A stretch of DNA of 64,000 nucleotides from Coenobita brevimanus (Eukaryota; Arthropoda; Malacostraca; Decapoda; Coenobitidae): positions 13,676,152 to 13,740,151 of the forward strand of contig CM064655.1 of NCBI GenBank assembly GCA_032717465.1, given 5' to 3'. The notes below the pieces were generated by a model. The model was not told the origin of the DNA, searched no databases, and was given only the letters and a program-made list of their open reading frames with translations. The position numbers were made by a program, and so were the translations under genes. Every line of letters starts with the position of its first letter. Positions within the stretch are counted from its first letter, which is position 1. Of the stretch, positions 21,316 to 32,929 are shown one piece after another.

Positions 21316-22844
21316 GTGACCCAGGACATGAGGGTCACCAGGACACCCCTGTCCAGAATCCCCTCATCCCCACAACTGTCACAACACCAGGTGAGCGGGA
21401 AGAGACAACGACCCTGCAGGCAGGGCAGCCTTCACCAGGTACGGGGTGGGACTGATCCAGAGTCGGTCTCAGGCAACACCGTGGTACGGCCACTGTATGT
21501 ACTGGGGAAGGAGCGGTCACTGTTCGCCCTTCAGTTGTTTCCCCCTGTGACACCGCCATCACAGCCACCGTACATGAAGGGGGAGGGAGTGGCCACCGTA
21601 CGCCCCTCAGTCACAGCCACCTCTGAGGACGGCCTCGGGGCGTTAGTTATTGAACGCGCCCCGACTGGCAGAGAGAGGAATAGTGGAACCGCGATCACGG
21701 CCACCATACGTGATGGGGAGGGAGTGGCCACTGTACGCCCCTCATCCACTATTGCCTCCTACTACGGGAGTAACACCTCAGTTACTTCCCGAAGGGCAGG
21801 CAGGCCCACAGCTACGGCCTTTGTACGTACCAGGGTAAGTAGACCCTCGGCTTCGGCCTCTGTACGTACCGGAGAGGGCGCTGCCCCTGTGCACCCCTCT
21901 CCTGCCTTTACCTCCTACAGGAGTAACACCGCGTTCATGGCCACTGTACGTGACGGGGAAGGAGCGGCCACCATACGTCCTTCAGTTACTTCCCGGCAGG
22001 TAGGCAGGCACATGGCTACGGCCGCAGTGTGACGGCGCTGCCCCGTGCACCCCTCTCCTGCCTTTTCCTCCTTCGGGAGCAGCACCGCCAGCACTGTCTT
22101 AGTATGTGCGGGGGAAGGAGCGGCCACCATACGCCCTTCAGCTGCGAGCCCCAGGAGTCATAAAGCCGTATTCATGACCACCGTACATGACGGGGAGAGA
22201 GTGGCCACTGTACGCCCCTCATTCGTGATTCCGAAGGCCCTCCCGAAGCAGGAGGTCCCTTGCACGGCCGACCCCTTTCCTCTCATCTGCGTGGGACGCC
22301 CTTTGTCTCCCAACAGGAGCAGTTCCCTGGAGGTGCTGTCGCAGTGGTGGTATGGTCCAGCCCAAGCCCTACCACCTACCCCTGGGAGGTCCCTGTCCCT
22401 GACGGACACCTGACAGAGGCGACGCCGCAGCTCACCCCTGATGGTGCTTTCTCCTACGGGTGCAGTCCCCGGACTCCCAGGTCTGGCCAGCAGCCCCCAG
22501 GCCCAGACAACCCAGGCTCTCTCTCTCTCCTTGGAGCCAGAGGCACCAGGCCTGTCTTCTGCAGCTGTTCGGCCTTAGTCCTGACGTCCACCTCTCAGGT
22601 CGAGGCCTTCAGACCGGAGGGCCTCCCTGCACACCACCGACGCGGCCCCAGTGCGAGGGCGCCTCTCAGGTCGAGGCCTCCAGGCAGGAGGGCCTCCTTG
22701 CACCCCAACGATGACTATGACCTGGGCAGTGACGCCCCAGTGGGCAGTGCGTTGCCCCCTGCAGGAGGGCTCCCCATAGGGCCCCTCTCTCACGCCCTGG
22801 ACACGCAGCAGGTGATACCCAGGGAAAATACGGGTACACAGTGA
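21316..22844 (+). pseudogene. LTR-encoded ORF, decayed, in 5' LTR of A
   Basis: Sense frames of U3 encode the class-1 version of a protein shared by all LTRs in the window. The order is QEDTTAG (about 21,287), repeats of the A-T-V-R-x-G-E-G-x-A-T-V-R-P-S type (21,316-22,032), a VPCTA...GRPLSP segment (about 22,255-22,320), an RRRSSPL segment (22,420-22,445) and the LFGLSPDV core (22,565-22,588). Stop and frame changes near 22,030, 22,410 and 22,460 break it. The 3' LTR copy (29,278-30,655, core 30,375-30,398) decays in different places. No known domain was recognised. Confidence 0.5.
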
Positions 22845-23182
22845 CGCTAATAACGCTAGTGCAGTGAACAGTCAAGACAGAACTGCACAGTGACAAGTGA
22901 CAGAGTAAAGGCCCAAGTAATACATAAGTAACTAAAGTTACCCACAGTGTATAGTGACCCGGTACTTGGCAGAACAGAAAAGATCAATAACCATATACAG
23001 GAGGACTTATAGAAATCGTGGGTTGAGATCGGAGGTGTGCGTGACTCATCAGAAACTTGTGAACTAGTGCTACTGCGACTAAGTGACTTCCGCGAGTGTC
23101 GCGACCCGCACCCTACCCATTTATGGTAATATTCATTCCCCCAACTCTTGGTCACGTCCTCTCCTAGTGTAACGAACTTAGT

Positions 23183-23190
23183 ATATAAAA
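23183..23190 (+). promoter_or_regulatory. TATA box of element A 5' LTR
   Basis: TATATAAA preceded by CTTAG. Transcription would start about 25-30 bp downstream, setting the U3/R border. The same box is present in the 3' LTR at about 30,989. Confidence 0.7.
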
Positions 23191-23478
23191 CGCCATCTCT
23201 GCCTAGAAACAGTAGCCTATCCGGGTATTATAATATTAGAACCAAATATCCATGTATAAGTGAAAAGTGACATATTGTGAGTGTGACTATAATCATTTGT
23301 ATTAAAGGCTAACTCTGTGTTTCCTGTCTCCACACATATCTAATATCTCTTTGTGTGTATTGTAATGGTGTAAGAATTAAAACAATAGATGTGTTAAGGT
23401 GTACTGCCTGGTTTTTATGTCCTGTTCCTTTGTGGGTGCTTTACTTCCAGTCTGGAAAGAGGACCCCACTCAGTAGCT

Positions 23479-23514
23479 GGTGTTTTTAGGGCGAGAGGTC
23501 GGACTAAAAACACC
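23479..23514. repeat. LTR-terminal inverted repeat
   Basis: GGTGTTTTTAG (23,479-23,489) and CTAAAAACACC (23,504-23,514) are perfect reverse complements around 14 bases, ten bases before the LTR end. Equivalent, less perfect hairpins end every LTR here: B near 40,226-40,270, G near 49,702-49,745, H near 49,655-49,696, F near 55,727-55,768. Insertions G, E and the 417-bp element all hit this motif. Confidence 0.75.
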
Positions 23515-23524
23515 TAGCATAACA

Positions 23525-23545
23525 CTGGTGGCCAGCAGTGGTTCT
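23525..23545 (+). other. Primer-binding site of element A
   Basis: CTGGTGGCCAGCAGTGGTTC directly follows the LTR terminus. Element B has the near-identical CTGGTGGTCAGCGGTGGTTC (40,199-40,218, minus strand). A PBS is expected here and it contains TGG, complementary to a tRNA CCA end. I could not name the tRNA. Confidence 0.65.
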
Positions 23546-23590
23546 GGATCCGAATAAAGCACGGAGGAACAATAAAAGGAAACTTGCACA

Positions 23591-24160
23591 ATGGCAGCCA
23601 AACCTCACATCCAATTGCCAAAATTCAACCCGGAGCAATATGACAATGATGTATATTTGGATATGGTCAAACCCCTCCTAGACATTGGGTTCGACCCTGA
23701 CAGAGAAAAGATAGCCGTCACTCGACCTAACCTGGGCAAAATAATCGTCACTGTCGCAACAAAAGTCGTCCCAGAATTAACATAGGATCAATTCGCCCAC
23801 ATTGTGAAGCAGGCTGTTATGCCTTCCATGGGCAGAGTTGTCGCTCTCTCTCAGTTCGACGCTCTCGCCTACGACAGTAACTTGGACAACACTTTCGTCC
23901 AGGCATGGCACCTCGTCACCGCTGCTTATCTCGACGCAACCACGAACACTCGGGATCTGCACACCTTCAACGCCCTTCTGAGAATTCTCCCTAGCACAGT
24001 CAGGGAGCACTTTACCATCTACGATCCCTCAGGGAACATACATCAAGACCTACAACTCGTCCGATGCCTCCTCGCTGCCTGTCCCACGCCACAACCTATA
24101 CTCCACCGCCAAAAATCAAACCACCGCCCTACCCACCCACCACGGAGCTGTCTTCTATGA
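23591..24160 (+). pseudogene. Gag of element A
   Basis: The short capsid-like Gag starts MAAKPHIQLPKFNPEQYD and is collinear with the B protein at 39,222-40,154. An in-frame TAG at 23,783-23,785 replaces Trp of the B copy, and the frame shifts near 24,100. Conserved blocks include KIAVT...LGK, VVALS, LDNT-QA and HFTIYDP. Gag of this size would form the particle and bind RNA. No CCHC zinc knuckle is seen, only a conserved PWEFTACSRICPLHD segment further downstream. The start was chosen because ATG is followed by the family-conserved AxKPHxQLPKF. Confidence 0.8.
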
Positions 24161-24890
24161 TTCCCAGGGCCCACCCACAGAGAAAAAGCTCCAACCCCAG
24201 GGACCAGGGCAGCCTCATCTCTATTAATCCCTGGGAATTCACGGCCTGCAGTCGCATCTGCCCCCTGCATGACAGTAGGGAACAACTCAAAGCAAGCAGA
24301 AGCAGAGCCCTCACCCAGGGGTGCAGGAAGGTATCTTCTCTGGAGGACGACGCCCAAGAAGACAATGCCCCGCCCCCAGTCTACCCAGGACCAGACGACG
24401 AGGAGCACGATGACCACATCATCACTCAGCAGATGGATTTTTTAGGCCCGCCCCCGCACCTCCTAATGGTGGCGGGGGCCACCTCACATCAGTACAGACC
24501 CCCAGTCTACGACCAAATTCGCCTGAATGGGGTCAAGGCTAGAGTACTGGTGGACACGGGAGCTGCCAGGTCATACCTGTACTCTCACTTCTACTCCCGT
24601 CACACTTCCGCTTTTGTCCCCCTTTTCCCCACCTCAGCCAACCTCGTAGACGCGGGGGATGGCCCCCCTGCCTATCCATGGGGAAACCCGGGCCCTTCGG
24701 ACCGACACCCACCAACAAGTCTCCACCACTCACCCTTTCATCATATTTGACTCCACATGCCGTCAGTATGACGGATACCTAGGGCTGGACCTTCTACAAA
24801 AACTCAGCACCAAGATTGACTGCTATCAACGCCACCTCCACTTCAGTCCAGCCCCCCCCCCCACCTTAACAAAGGAAAAAACACAAAAAA
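24160..24890 (+). pseudogene. Gag-protease linker and aspartic protease of A
   Basis: After the PWEF-CPLHD segment (about 24,228-24,275) and an acidic linker, the frame reaches a retropepsin. KARVLVDTGAARSYLY contains the catalytic Asp (codon 24,553-24,555) in a D-T-G-A box. The flap region follows, then YDGYLGLDLLQKL in another frame (24,769-24,806), equivalent to the I/L-L-G segment near the C-terminus. A frameshift near 24,660 separates the two halves. Retropepsin dimers cleave Gag-Pol. Downstream, 24,890-25,127 is a low-complexity C/A-rich stretch with stops. Confidence 0.8.
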
Positions 24891-25127
24891 AAATGTAAAA
24901 CAAAACAACACCAACACCACCCACCACAAACCCTTCACACACACACACCTCCCCCTAACACTCACGTCCCCCAACACCTCTGCACATGCAGTCCCACCCC
25001 AACCTCACCCAACACCCCACTTCCCCACTCTCCCTCATCACCCCCCACACCTATACCAACCACCTCCCCATCTTTCCCTGCTACGATCCCCTCCACCATC
25101 ACCATCACGCCCCACCACGAAGCTTGG

Positions 25128-26960
25128 GTGGAACTAAACAGACCCTCCGGTACCTCCGTCCTTTTCTCCCCCTCCTTACCTACTGGACCGCTCTCCTCCT
25201 GTCTAGTATCCCCCACCTTCCTCCACCCCCAGACCCGAGTGATTCGTATCGCTAACCTCGCCACAACACCACTAACACTGCCTAGAGGACTCATCATTGG
25301 CGACACGGAAGAAGCCGAGCCATGCCACGTACCACCTTCTCACCACCCAACCCTTCCGGACCTACCCGCGCACCTATCCCCTTCCCAAATCAACAGCCTC
25401 TGACAATTACTCCTGGACTTCCAAGACCTATTCTCATCTGGCCCAACAGACCTCGGCCACACCACTTATCTTAGTCACGAGATACACACGACCGGACCAC
25501 CCATTTGCCAACCATCTCGCCGCAAAAACCCTAAGCAGTGAGCAGAGGAAGACCGGCAGGTCCAGGACATGCTTGATGCCAGTGTTATCTCTAACTCCAC
25601 CAGGCTGTGGTCCTCCCCCATCGTACTCGTGAGAAAAAAAGACAGAACCATGCGATTCTGCATTGATTACCGCAGAGTAAACGATGTCACCATCAAGGAC
25701 GCCACACCCCTACCCCGAATCGACGACTCCCTCGACTCCCTGCACGGCTCCACCTGGTTCTCCACTCTCGACCTGCAATTGGGGTACTGGCAGGTCCTCG
25801 TTCACCCAGACGACAAACAAAAAATCGCCTTCTCGACCTCAAACGGGAAACACTATGAATTTAATGTCCTCCCATTCGGACTCTGTAACACCCCAGCCAC
25901 GTTCTTCCGTCTGATGGAATCCATATTGAGCGGCTTAACCTGGGAAATCTGCCTGGCCTACCTAGACGACTTCATCATCTTTAGCCACACCTGGGCTGAC
26001 CACCACCACCGCCTCAAACAGGTGTTCCTACGCATCCGCCAGCCAACAAAATGTGTCCTAGCCGAACGATCCGTCTCCTTCTTGGGACACGTGATCGGAG
26101 CTGAGGGCATCTCACCTGATCCCGACAAACTACGTGCCATTGCCGAAATCCCTCTCCCACGAGACGTCCACGAAACCCGGGCCTTCCTAGGCCTTACATC
26201 GTACTACCGACGTCTCGTGAAAGGGTTTGCATACATAGCCAAACCACTTCATGAGCTGACAAAAAAGGGCGAGCCGTTTGTCTGGACCGAAACTAGAAAG
26301 ACCGTATTTAACAACCTCAAATCCAAACTGATTTCAGCCCCCATCATTGCTTTCCCAGACTACAACCTCCCTTTTTGTCTGTATACCGACGTTTCCCTCA
26401 TAGCCGTAGGGGCTGTCCTCGCGCAAGTACAACACGGGCGCGAACACATCATTGCCTGTGCCAGCCGCACTCTAAATCAAGCCGAGTGGAATTACGCGGC
26501 CACCAAATGCGAGTGCCTCGGAATAATCTGGGCTCTAGAATACTTCCCTTCATACATCTCTGGCACCCACGTGGTCATCATCACGGACCACCAATCACTA
26601 CAATGGCTATGCCAATCCAACGCCAACAATGCCCAACTCATTCGATGGCGGGAAGCTCTTGAAGAGTTCGATTTTGAAATCTCATACCGCCCAGGCAAGT
26701 TGCACACTAATGCTGACGCCCTTTCCCACCTACCCATCAACGCCGTCTGCCCAAAACCAGACCTAATTCAAATGTGGAAAGATAAACAACGCACTACCTG
26801 GATTCCGCCACGCACATTAGCCAAGCTACACCTCCACGGCGATCACCTGTACGATGCAGACAGGCATATTGTCCTCGACCCAACCACGGCCCATGACGCT
26901 ATGCTACAGCTCCACGCCAACAACGCATCCACCTCAGCACCAAGAAACTTTTCCAAGCTT
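25128..26960 (+). pseudogene. Reverse transcriptase-RNase H of element A
   Basis: One frame covers a leader (EEAEPCHVPPSHHP), RT and RNase H. RT motifs include [41 protein letters not shown] (first catalytic Asp) and YLDD at 25,959-25,970. RNase H motifs are LYTDVSLIAVGAVLAQ, the Glu in KCECLGIIWALE, ITDHQSL and HTNADALS. Two in-frame TGA codons (25,401-25,403 and 25,539-25,541) break the leader, and a small deletion removes part of the palm after FLRIRQ. The tether and catalytic residues persist. The enzyme copies element RNA into cDNA. Confidence 0.9.
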
Positions 26961-27700
26961 TCTCTGACATGTATTGGACAGCTAACCCATCCACCATTGC
27001 TAAAAACATCATCCAAACATGCCGCACCTGTGCTTTAGGGAAAGACATCACTCGCACACCCGGCCCCTCAGGCAAACTAACTGCACAAAAACCATGGCAA
27101 CTGCTTTCCCTCGACGTCATTGGCCCCCTCACACCGAAAGCAGGATACATATATATTATCACGTTCGTTGGTGTCTACTCAAAGTTCATCATTGCTTGCC
27201 CTGCCAAAGACCACAATGCCGTAGCAGTCACCAACGCCTTGGTCTGCCACGTCTTCCCTTATTTTGGCATTCTACAAGCCCTACACTCGGATAATGCTCC
27301 AGAATTCACAGGGAAAGTATGGGAAGAACTTGCCAAAATATTCAGCTACCGCATCTCCCACTCATCCCCCTACTGGCCACAGGGTAACAGCGTATGCGAG
27401 ATGAGTCATCGGTCCCTCCTGAAGCAAGTCAGGACCAGAATCCTGCAGACAGGCAATGACGATTGGCCTGCCCAGATCAAAATTGTTCAATGGAGTCTAA
27501 ATACCCGCCCACGAGACGACGGCGTAACCCCCCCCACGAGCGAGTATTCAGGGAATCCCCACTCCTCCTACCCCCTCCGCCACCACCTCTACCCTCCAAC
27601 CCCTCCCTCTTCCACCGACCCCTGCCACCACCTCAAACGACGTCTCCACCACCTCTAATCCCAACAAGATATTGCATCAGACATCAACCCCTCCAACCCC
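26885..27700 (+). pseudogene. Integrase of element A
   Basis: After a frameshift near 26,950 the frame encodes the end of the zinc domain (CRTCALGKD) and the catalytic core: LLSLDVIGPL (Asp), ALHSDNAPEFTG (Asp) and GNSVCEMSHRSL (Glu). A shift near 27,530 moves to the frame with ERVFRESPLLLP. The GPY/F-like module (FDGPFKIIRIPNPYQVIID) follows at about 27,765-27,820 and ends in a TAA where B has Thr. No chromodomain is seen. Integrase inserts element DNA; a 5-bp TSD matches this family. Confidence 0.85.
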
Positions 27701-27824
27701 TACAAGCCGGGTGACTCCGTGGCTGTTGCACACCTGCCAATCCCCACCAAGACTTCCCCCCAGTTCGATGGCCCCTTCAAAATTATCAGGATCCCTAACC
27801 CTTACCAGGTTATCATAGATCACC

Positions 27825-28985
27825 ATGGATAACCGCGCACATACCGAAACCGCCACGTGCGCCCCTTCCACCCCTCCAACAATGACCACCCCCACACCTG
27901 TCCACCCTGCACCTCTCCACGCACACCTGTCCCATCGGCGTCTCCTCAGAATTACTCCCCCCCCGACTCCTACTCATACTCCTTCTCACCCCCACCCTCC
28001 ACATCCCCCACGAGCATGCCGCCTCCCACCTCACCCACCCCCAACACCCCACCTCCCCACGCCGACACCAACCTCCAACCCCAAAACCTCACCCCTGACC
28101 AACCCACACCTAACCCCCTGTCTCTACCACCAGATCCTGCATCGCTGCCCTCACTGCCCACAACTCAACCTCCACCCCACCAACTCAGCCGACCCACGCC
28201 CGACACCACCACACCACCACCCCCCTTCACAGACCACCCGCACAACAGCCAACACACCACCCCACCCACTGCACCACTCTCCAGCCCACCACGTGCAACC
28301 ACTCCACCACGTGAACACGCCGCCCGCCCACCTACATCCCCCTTACCCCACGACCATTCTCACTACACACGACACACCGCACCCCCACCCGCCCCCAGCC
28401 ATACCCCCTCACCACCACATGTTCACCCACCTTCACCACCGACACCCACCCTCACCACCACCACCACCAGATCGGGACGCCTTTCACACCCACCCTCCAG
28501 GTACACACCAACACCACCACCCAACACCCACAAGACCCACCAGTCACCACCTAAACCCACCCCCACCCCAAACACCGCCCCCATCACCCTACACCTCCAC
28601 CAGGTAAAATGGAATCTCCCCTAATCCCAATTCCTCAAAGCACAACGCTCCTCCCACCCACCCAGCCCTCATAAAAACCCCACACTCTGCTCACTCGCCA
28701 CCATCCGACTCCTGCCTCCGCACCAAGCACAACCACCCGAGATGAGCATTGAACGGATCCACTGGCAGCCCCACGACTGCCCACAGGTCAGGCTCAGGGT
28801 AACACACCAGCTTCTCTGTATCCTCAGCCGGACTGACTGCCCATCCTCCCTCCGGCTTACTCTCAACCCACACCGAGAGCCGAACCCCACCACCCTCCAC
28901 TGGACCTCACCCCGGCCCATCAAACATCCACCACCACAACATACCACCTCCAGTCACGGGGCCATGACTTTTTCAGATATGGAGG
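27825..28985 (+). pseudogene. Proline-rich tail and conserved C-terminal segment, A
   Basis: Downstream of the GPY/F module the frame beginning VRPFHPSNN runs about 255 residues of Pro/Thr/His-rich sequence to TAA 28,622-28,624 and includes TTRSGRLSHPPSRYTP and LHLHQVKWNLP, both shared with C. A second conserved segment (28,780-28,975) holds VRLRVTHQLLCIL, EPNPTTLHWT and, after a frame change, TYHLQSRGHDFF just before the polypurine tract. This segment matches B and C and resembles no domain I know. In A a one-base length difference next to the LTR disrupts the frame that B and C keep. Confidence 0.6.
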
Positions 28986-28989
28986 GTGG
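28979..28989 (+). other. Polypurine tract of element A
   Basis: TATGGAGGGTGG directly precedes the 3' LTR start (TAAAAACC at 28,990). It would prime plus-strand DNA synthesis. The B counterpart is AAGAGGAGAGTGG (35,018-35,030, minus). Confidence 0.65.
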
Positions 28990-31195
28990 TAAAAACCTGT
29001 CGCCTCCAGACAACTCACCCCGCCACCCCCCACCCCACCACCAAGCCACCACCACACCATCACCCCAGGAGGACACCACGGCGGGGTTAGTGACCCAGGA
29101 CAAGAAGGGCACCAGGACACCCCTGTCCAGAGTCCCCTCTTCCCCGCAACTGTCACAATACCAGGTGAGTGGGAAGAGACAACAACCCTGCAGACGGGGC
29201 AGCCTTCACCAGGTTCGGTGTGGGACTGATCCAGAGTCAGTCCCAGGCAACACCGCGGTACGGCCACTGTACATACCGTGGAAGGAGCGGTCACTGTTCT
29301 CCCTTCAGTTGTTTCCCCCTGTGACACTGCCATCACGGCCACCATACATGAAGGGGGAGGGAGTGGCCACCGTACGACAGCCATCTCTGGGGACGGCCTC
29401 AGGGCGTTAGTTATTGAATGCGCCCCTACTGGCAGAGAGAGGAATAGTGGAACCACGATCACGGCCACCGTATGTGACGGGGAGGGAGTGGCCACCGTAC
29501 GGCTCTCATCCACTATTGCCTCCTACTACGGGAGTAACACCTCAGTTACTTCCCGAAGGGCAGGCAGGCCCATGGCTACGGCCTTTGTACATACCAGGGT
29601 AAGTAGACCCTCAGCTTCGGCCTCTGTACGTACCGGAGAGGGCACTGTCCCTGTGCACCCCTCTCCTGCCTTTACCTCCTACGGGAGTAACACCACGTTC
29701 ACAGCCACCGTACGTGACGGGGAAGAAGCGACCACCGTACCCCCTTCGGTTACTTCCCAGCAGGTAGGCAGGCACACTGCTATGGCCACAGTGTGTGCAA
29801 GGGTAAGTAGACCCTCGGCTATGGCCTCAGCACACACCAGAGAGGGCCCTGCCCCCGTGCACCCCTCTCTTGCCTTTTCCTCCTTCGGGAGCAGTACTGC
29901 CAGCACTGTCTTAGTATGTGTGGAGGAAGGAGCGGCCACCGTATGCCCTTCAGCTGTGAGCCCTAGGAGTCACAAAACCGCGTTCACGGCCACCGTATGT
30001 GACGGGGAGAGAGTGGCCACCGTACGCCCCTCATTCGTGATTCCGAAGGCCCTCCCGAAGCAGGAGGTCCCTTGCGCAGCCGACTCCTTTCCTCTCGTCT
30101 GCGTGGGACGCCCTTTGTCTCCCAACAGAAGCAGTTCCCCGGAGGTGCTGTCAGAGTGGTGGCATGGTCCAGCCCAAGCCCTGCCACCTACCCCTGGGAG
30201 GTCCCTGTCCCTGACGGACACCCGATGGAGGTGACGCTGCAGTTCACCCCTGATGGTGCTTTCTCCTGTAGGCGGCCGCAGTCCCCGGACTCCCAGGTCT
30301 GGCCAGCAGCCCCCAGGCCCAGACAACCCAGGCTCTCTCCTCGGAGCCAGAGGTGCAAGGCCCGCCTTCTGCAGCTGTTCAGCCCTAGTCCCGAGGGCCA
30401 CCTCTCAGGTCGAGGCCTCCAGACTGGAGGGCCTCCCTGCACACCACCGACGCGGCCCCAGTGCGAGGGCCGCCTCTCAGGTCGAGGCCCCCAGGCAGGA
30501 GGGCCTCCCTGCACCCCAACAACGACTACGACCTGGGCAGTGACGCCCCAGCGGGCAGTGCGTTGCCCCCTGCAGGAGGGCTCCCCATAGGGCCCCTCTC
30601 TCACGCCCCGGACACGCAGCAGGTGATACCAAGGGAAAATACGGGTACACAGTGACGCTAATAACGCTAGTGCAGTGAACAGTCAAGACAGAACTGCACA
30701 GTGACAAGTGACAGAGTAAAGGCCCAAGTAATACATAAGTAACTAAAGTTACCCACAGTGTATAGTGACCCGGTACTTGGCAGAACAGAAAAGATCAATA
30801 ACCATATACGGGAGGACTTATAGAAATCGTGGGTTGAGATCGGAGGTGTGCGTGACTCATCAGAAACTTGTGAACTAGTGCTGCTGCGACTAAGTGACTT
30901 CCGCGAGTGTCGCGACCCGCACCCTACCCATTTATGGTAAAATTCCCCCAACTCTTGGTCACGTCCTCTCCTAGTGTAACGAACTTAGTATATAAAACGC
31001 CATCTCAACATATCTAATATCTCTTTGTGTGTATTGTAACGGTGTAAGAATTAAAACAATAGATGTGTTAAGGTGTACTGCCTGGTTTTTATGTCCTGTT
31101 CCTTTGTGGGTGCTTTACTTCCGGTCCGGAAAGAGGACCCCGCTCAGTCGCTGTTTTTAGGACGAGAGGTCGGACTAAAAACACCCAGCATAACA
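28990..31195 (+). repeat. 3' LTR of element A
   Basis: Begins TAAAAACC after the polypurine tract and ends CACCCAGCATAACA at the TSD. It contains the decayed LTR ORF (29,278-30,655), a TATA box at about 30,989 and the terminal inverted repeat. It lacks about 130 bp present in the 5' LTR at 23,198-23,330. Confidence 0.9.
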
Positions 31196-31329
31196 ATTAC
31201 CACAGTCAGACACAGGACAAAAGCAGCAGATAATACAACACAATATATGACACAGAAATAAAACCTTAACTAGGATACTAGTATCTCGCAGGATACTGGC
31301 TTAACTAATACTGACGCCAATACAGTAAT

Positions 31330-32149
31330 GGGGTGCTTTGGGGCCGCCATTGAAGTGGTCGAGCCTGCCACTGACAGTGAACAGTCGCACTCTCATGAAT
31401 CATTAATAATATATCTTTGTGTGGACTTATGATTCAAATTAATGTTTGTAATGTGTAGAGGAATTATTTTTTTCTCAAATAATTGAGAAGAAATGAAGGG
31501 AAACTACTTATTATTTTCATAGTAATACGTAAAAAATATTTATCCAGCTAGATTAGCATCAAATGAACTCCAAGATCCTCATTTATTTTGCATTAGTAGC
31601 CTTTTATTGTACTGAAAGAGGTGGAGTTACATTACTCACTATTGGCTGGAACGAAATACTTTGTAATTGCCCTCTTCAAGTCGATTACTAGCCAATATAA
31701 GTAAAAAATCGGTACGACGCTCGTAACATCCCAAATATCTAAGTGGCGCATGCGCATTGAAGGAACAGTCCCAGGGACAAGATAGACTCTGCTTTTGTTT
31801 ACTAATATTGCGGCACCCAAGATTTTGTAATATTCACATTTGAGGACATCAAGATAATTTCAGAAAGGCTGTCTTAGATAAATATTTTTACGGATCAGCT
31901 TCTAACTAACTGCTATATGCTGCAAGATTACCAAATTCTTGTTACTGTGCTTTCATTTCACCAAAGATTTTGTGTACATGTGGGACAAGAGGGATGTTGT
32001 TCGATAGTGAGGTGTGAGTTATGACTGTGTTCTACCATAAAAGAGGCCATTCTGAGTCTTTTTGTAGTACACCAGTCATGAAGTATGTGTGGGAGTGTTA
32101 AGTCATCTGGGTAGGAAGCAGTGTGTACTTTGTGAGTGAAAGTGAAAAG

Positions 32150-32218
<69 letters not shown>

Positions 32219-32927
32219 TTCTATATATACTTATTATAGAGAATATATTCTATTCTGGATTGATTAGCCACTTTGAGAAATATATACATACTGTATGACA
32301 CTATATTATCCAAATTGTTTATTTTGTAATTTCATCATTCATAATCTGAGGAAATTGATGGCCACCCCTATTAATGCACAGGGGAACAGAACAGTACGAT
32401 TCTGATTCTCAGCGTGCGTCCTCTCGACTTCAGTCCAGCCTTCCGACCTCTCTCACGAGCAGGCAAAAAATGACTGTTGACCGTTCCTGGATTTGGGACG
32501 GTTTGTCGAAATCGTTGACTGAAGGCGAATTTAGGCATTAATAAATTTAAGTTAGTAAATCGTCTCAGAGGAGGAAAATATGACTTTCCTCATTGAAACC
32601 ATATATTAAGAGATACAAATCTACTCATTTCTAAAGAATTAACATAGAAAACATTAAATTATAAGGGATGAATGAGCTGACTAGTTGGTAGACTTGCCAG
32701 ATTAGAATATTTTTACCTTTTTGTATGACTCATACAAATGAATAAGCTCTTGTTGTGTGTATTCATTGGAGAGTGTAAGTGGTTTTGTAAGTAGGAATGA
32801 CATTAATCCTATCACAAGTGCACACAAACAAATGCAGCATATGATTCATGAGCATGCGTGTCCTACGACGTCTGTGGCAGGCTCGACCATGACGATTGTC
32901 AATTGTCTTCACCCCACAAAGCACCCC
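31330..32927. mobile_element. 1.6-kb non-autonomous TIR element in LTR B
   Basis: The insert interrupts sequence that is continuous in the 5' LTR of B (near 40,467). Its ends share GGGGTGCTTTG and, further in, TGGTCGAGCCTGCCAC, both inverted. Only AT is duplicated at the junctions (31,328-31,329 and 32,928-32,929). A 2-bp AT duplication has been described for ISL2EU-type elements, but no transposase is present to test this. The interior is AT-rich with a long (TA)n tract at 32,152-32,214. Confidence 0.7.
32152..32214. repeat. (TA)n microsatellite
   Basis: About 30 uninterrupted TA units inside the 1.6-kb TIR element. Confidence 0.95.
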
Positions 32928-32929
32928 AT

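Larger units (their letters stand above)
21215..23524 (+). repeat. 5' LTR of element A
   Basis: It starts TAAAATACC and ends CACCTAGCATAACA just before the PBS. A GTAC-containing repeat array fills about 21,470-22,240. A TATA box at 23,183-23,190 and a possible poly(A) signal ATTAAA at 23,376-23,381 divide it into a U3 of about 2 kb and an R-U5 of about 0.3 kb. The 3' LTR at 28,990-31,195 is closely similar but lacks about 130 bp just after the TATA box. Confidence 0.9.
21215..31195 (+). mobile_element. Ty3/gypsy element A, full length
   Basis: This 9,981-bp plus-strand element is inserted in the 3' LTR of element B. The TSD ATTAC occurs at 21,210-21,214 and 31,196-31,200. The undisturbed 5' LTR of B shows the single target at about 40,340-40,346. 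LTRs (2,310 and 2,206 bp) begin TAAAA and end CATAACA. Internal order is PBS, Gag, protease, RT-RNase H, integrase, proline-rich tail, polypurine tract. Several stops and frameshifts make it non-autonomous now. Confidence 0.92.

Noticed and set aside
27825..28607. A second histidine/proline-rich ORF overlapping the Pol tail in another frame
   Set aside because: Low-complexity CCAC-type sequence keeps several frames open. Only the frame with GRLSHPPSRYTP and LHLHQVKWNLP is shared with elements B and C.
29160..29175. Splice donor CAGGTGAGT in the LTR of A
   Set aside because: A good match, but in the 5' LTR it reads CAGGTGAGC and LTR E lacks it, so a function is not supported.
28920..29513. 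Long antisense frames across the LTR arrays (for example 28,920-29,513 minus, 33,961-34,635 plus, 41,779-42,180 plus)
   Set aside because: GC-rich repeats with unit lengths divisible by three keep all frames open. These antisense frames lack the cross-family motif conservation with synonymous changes seen in the sense frame.
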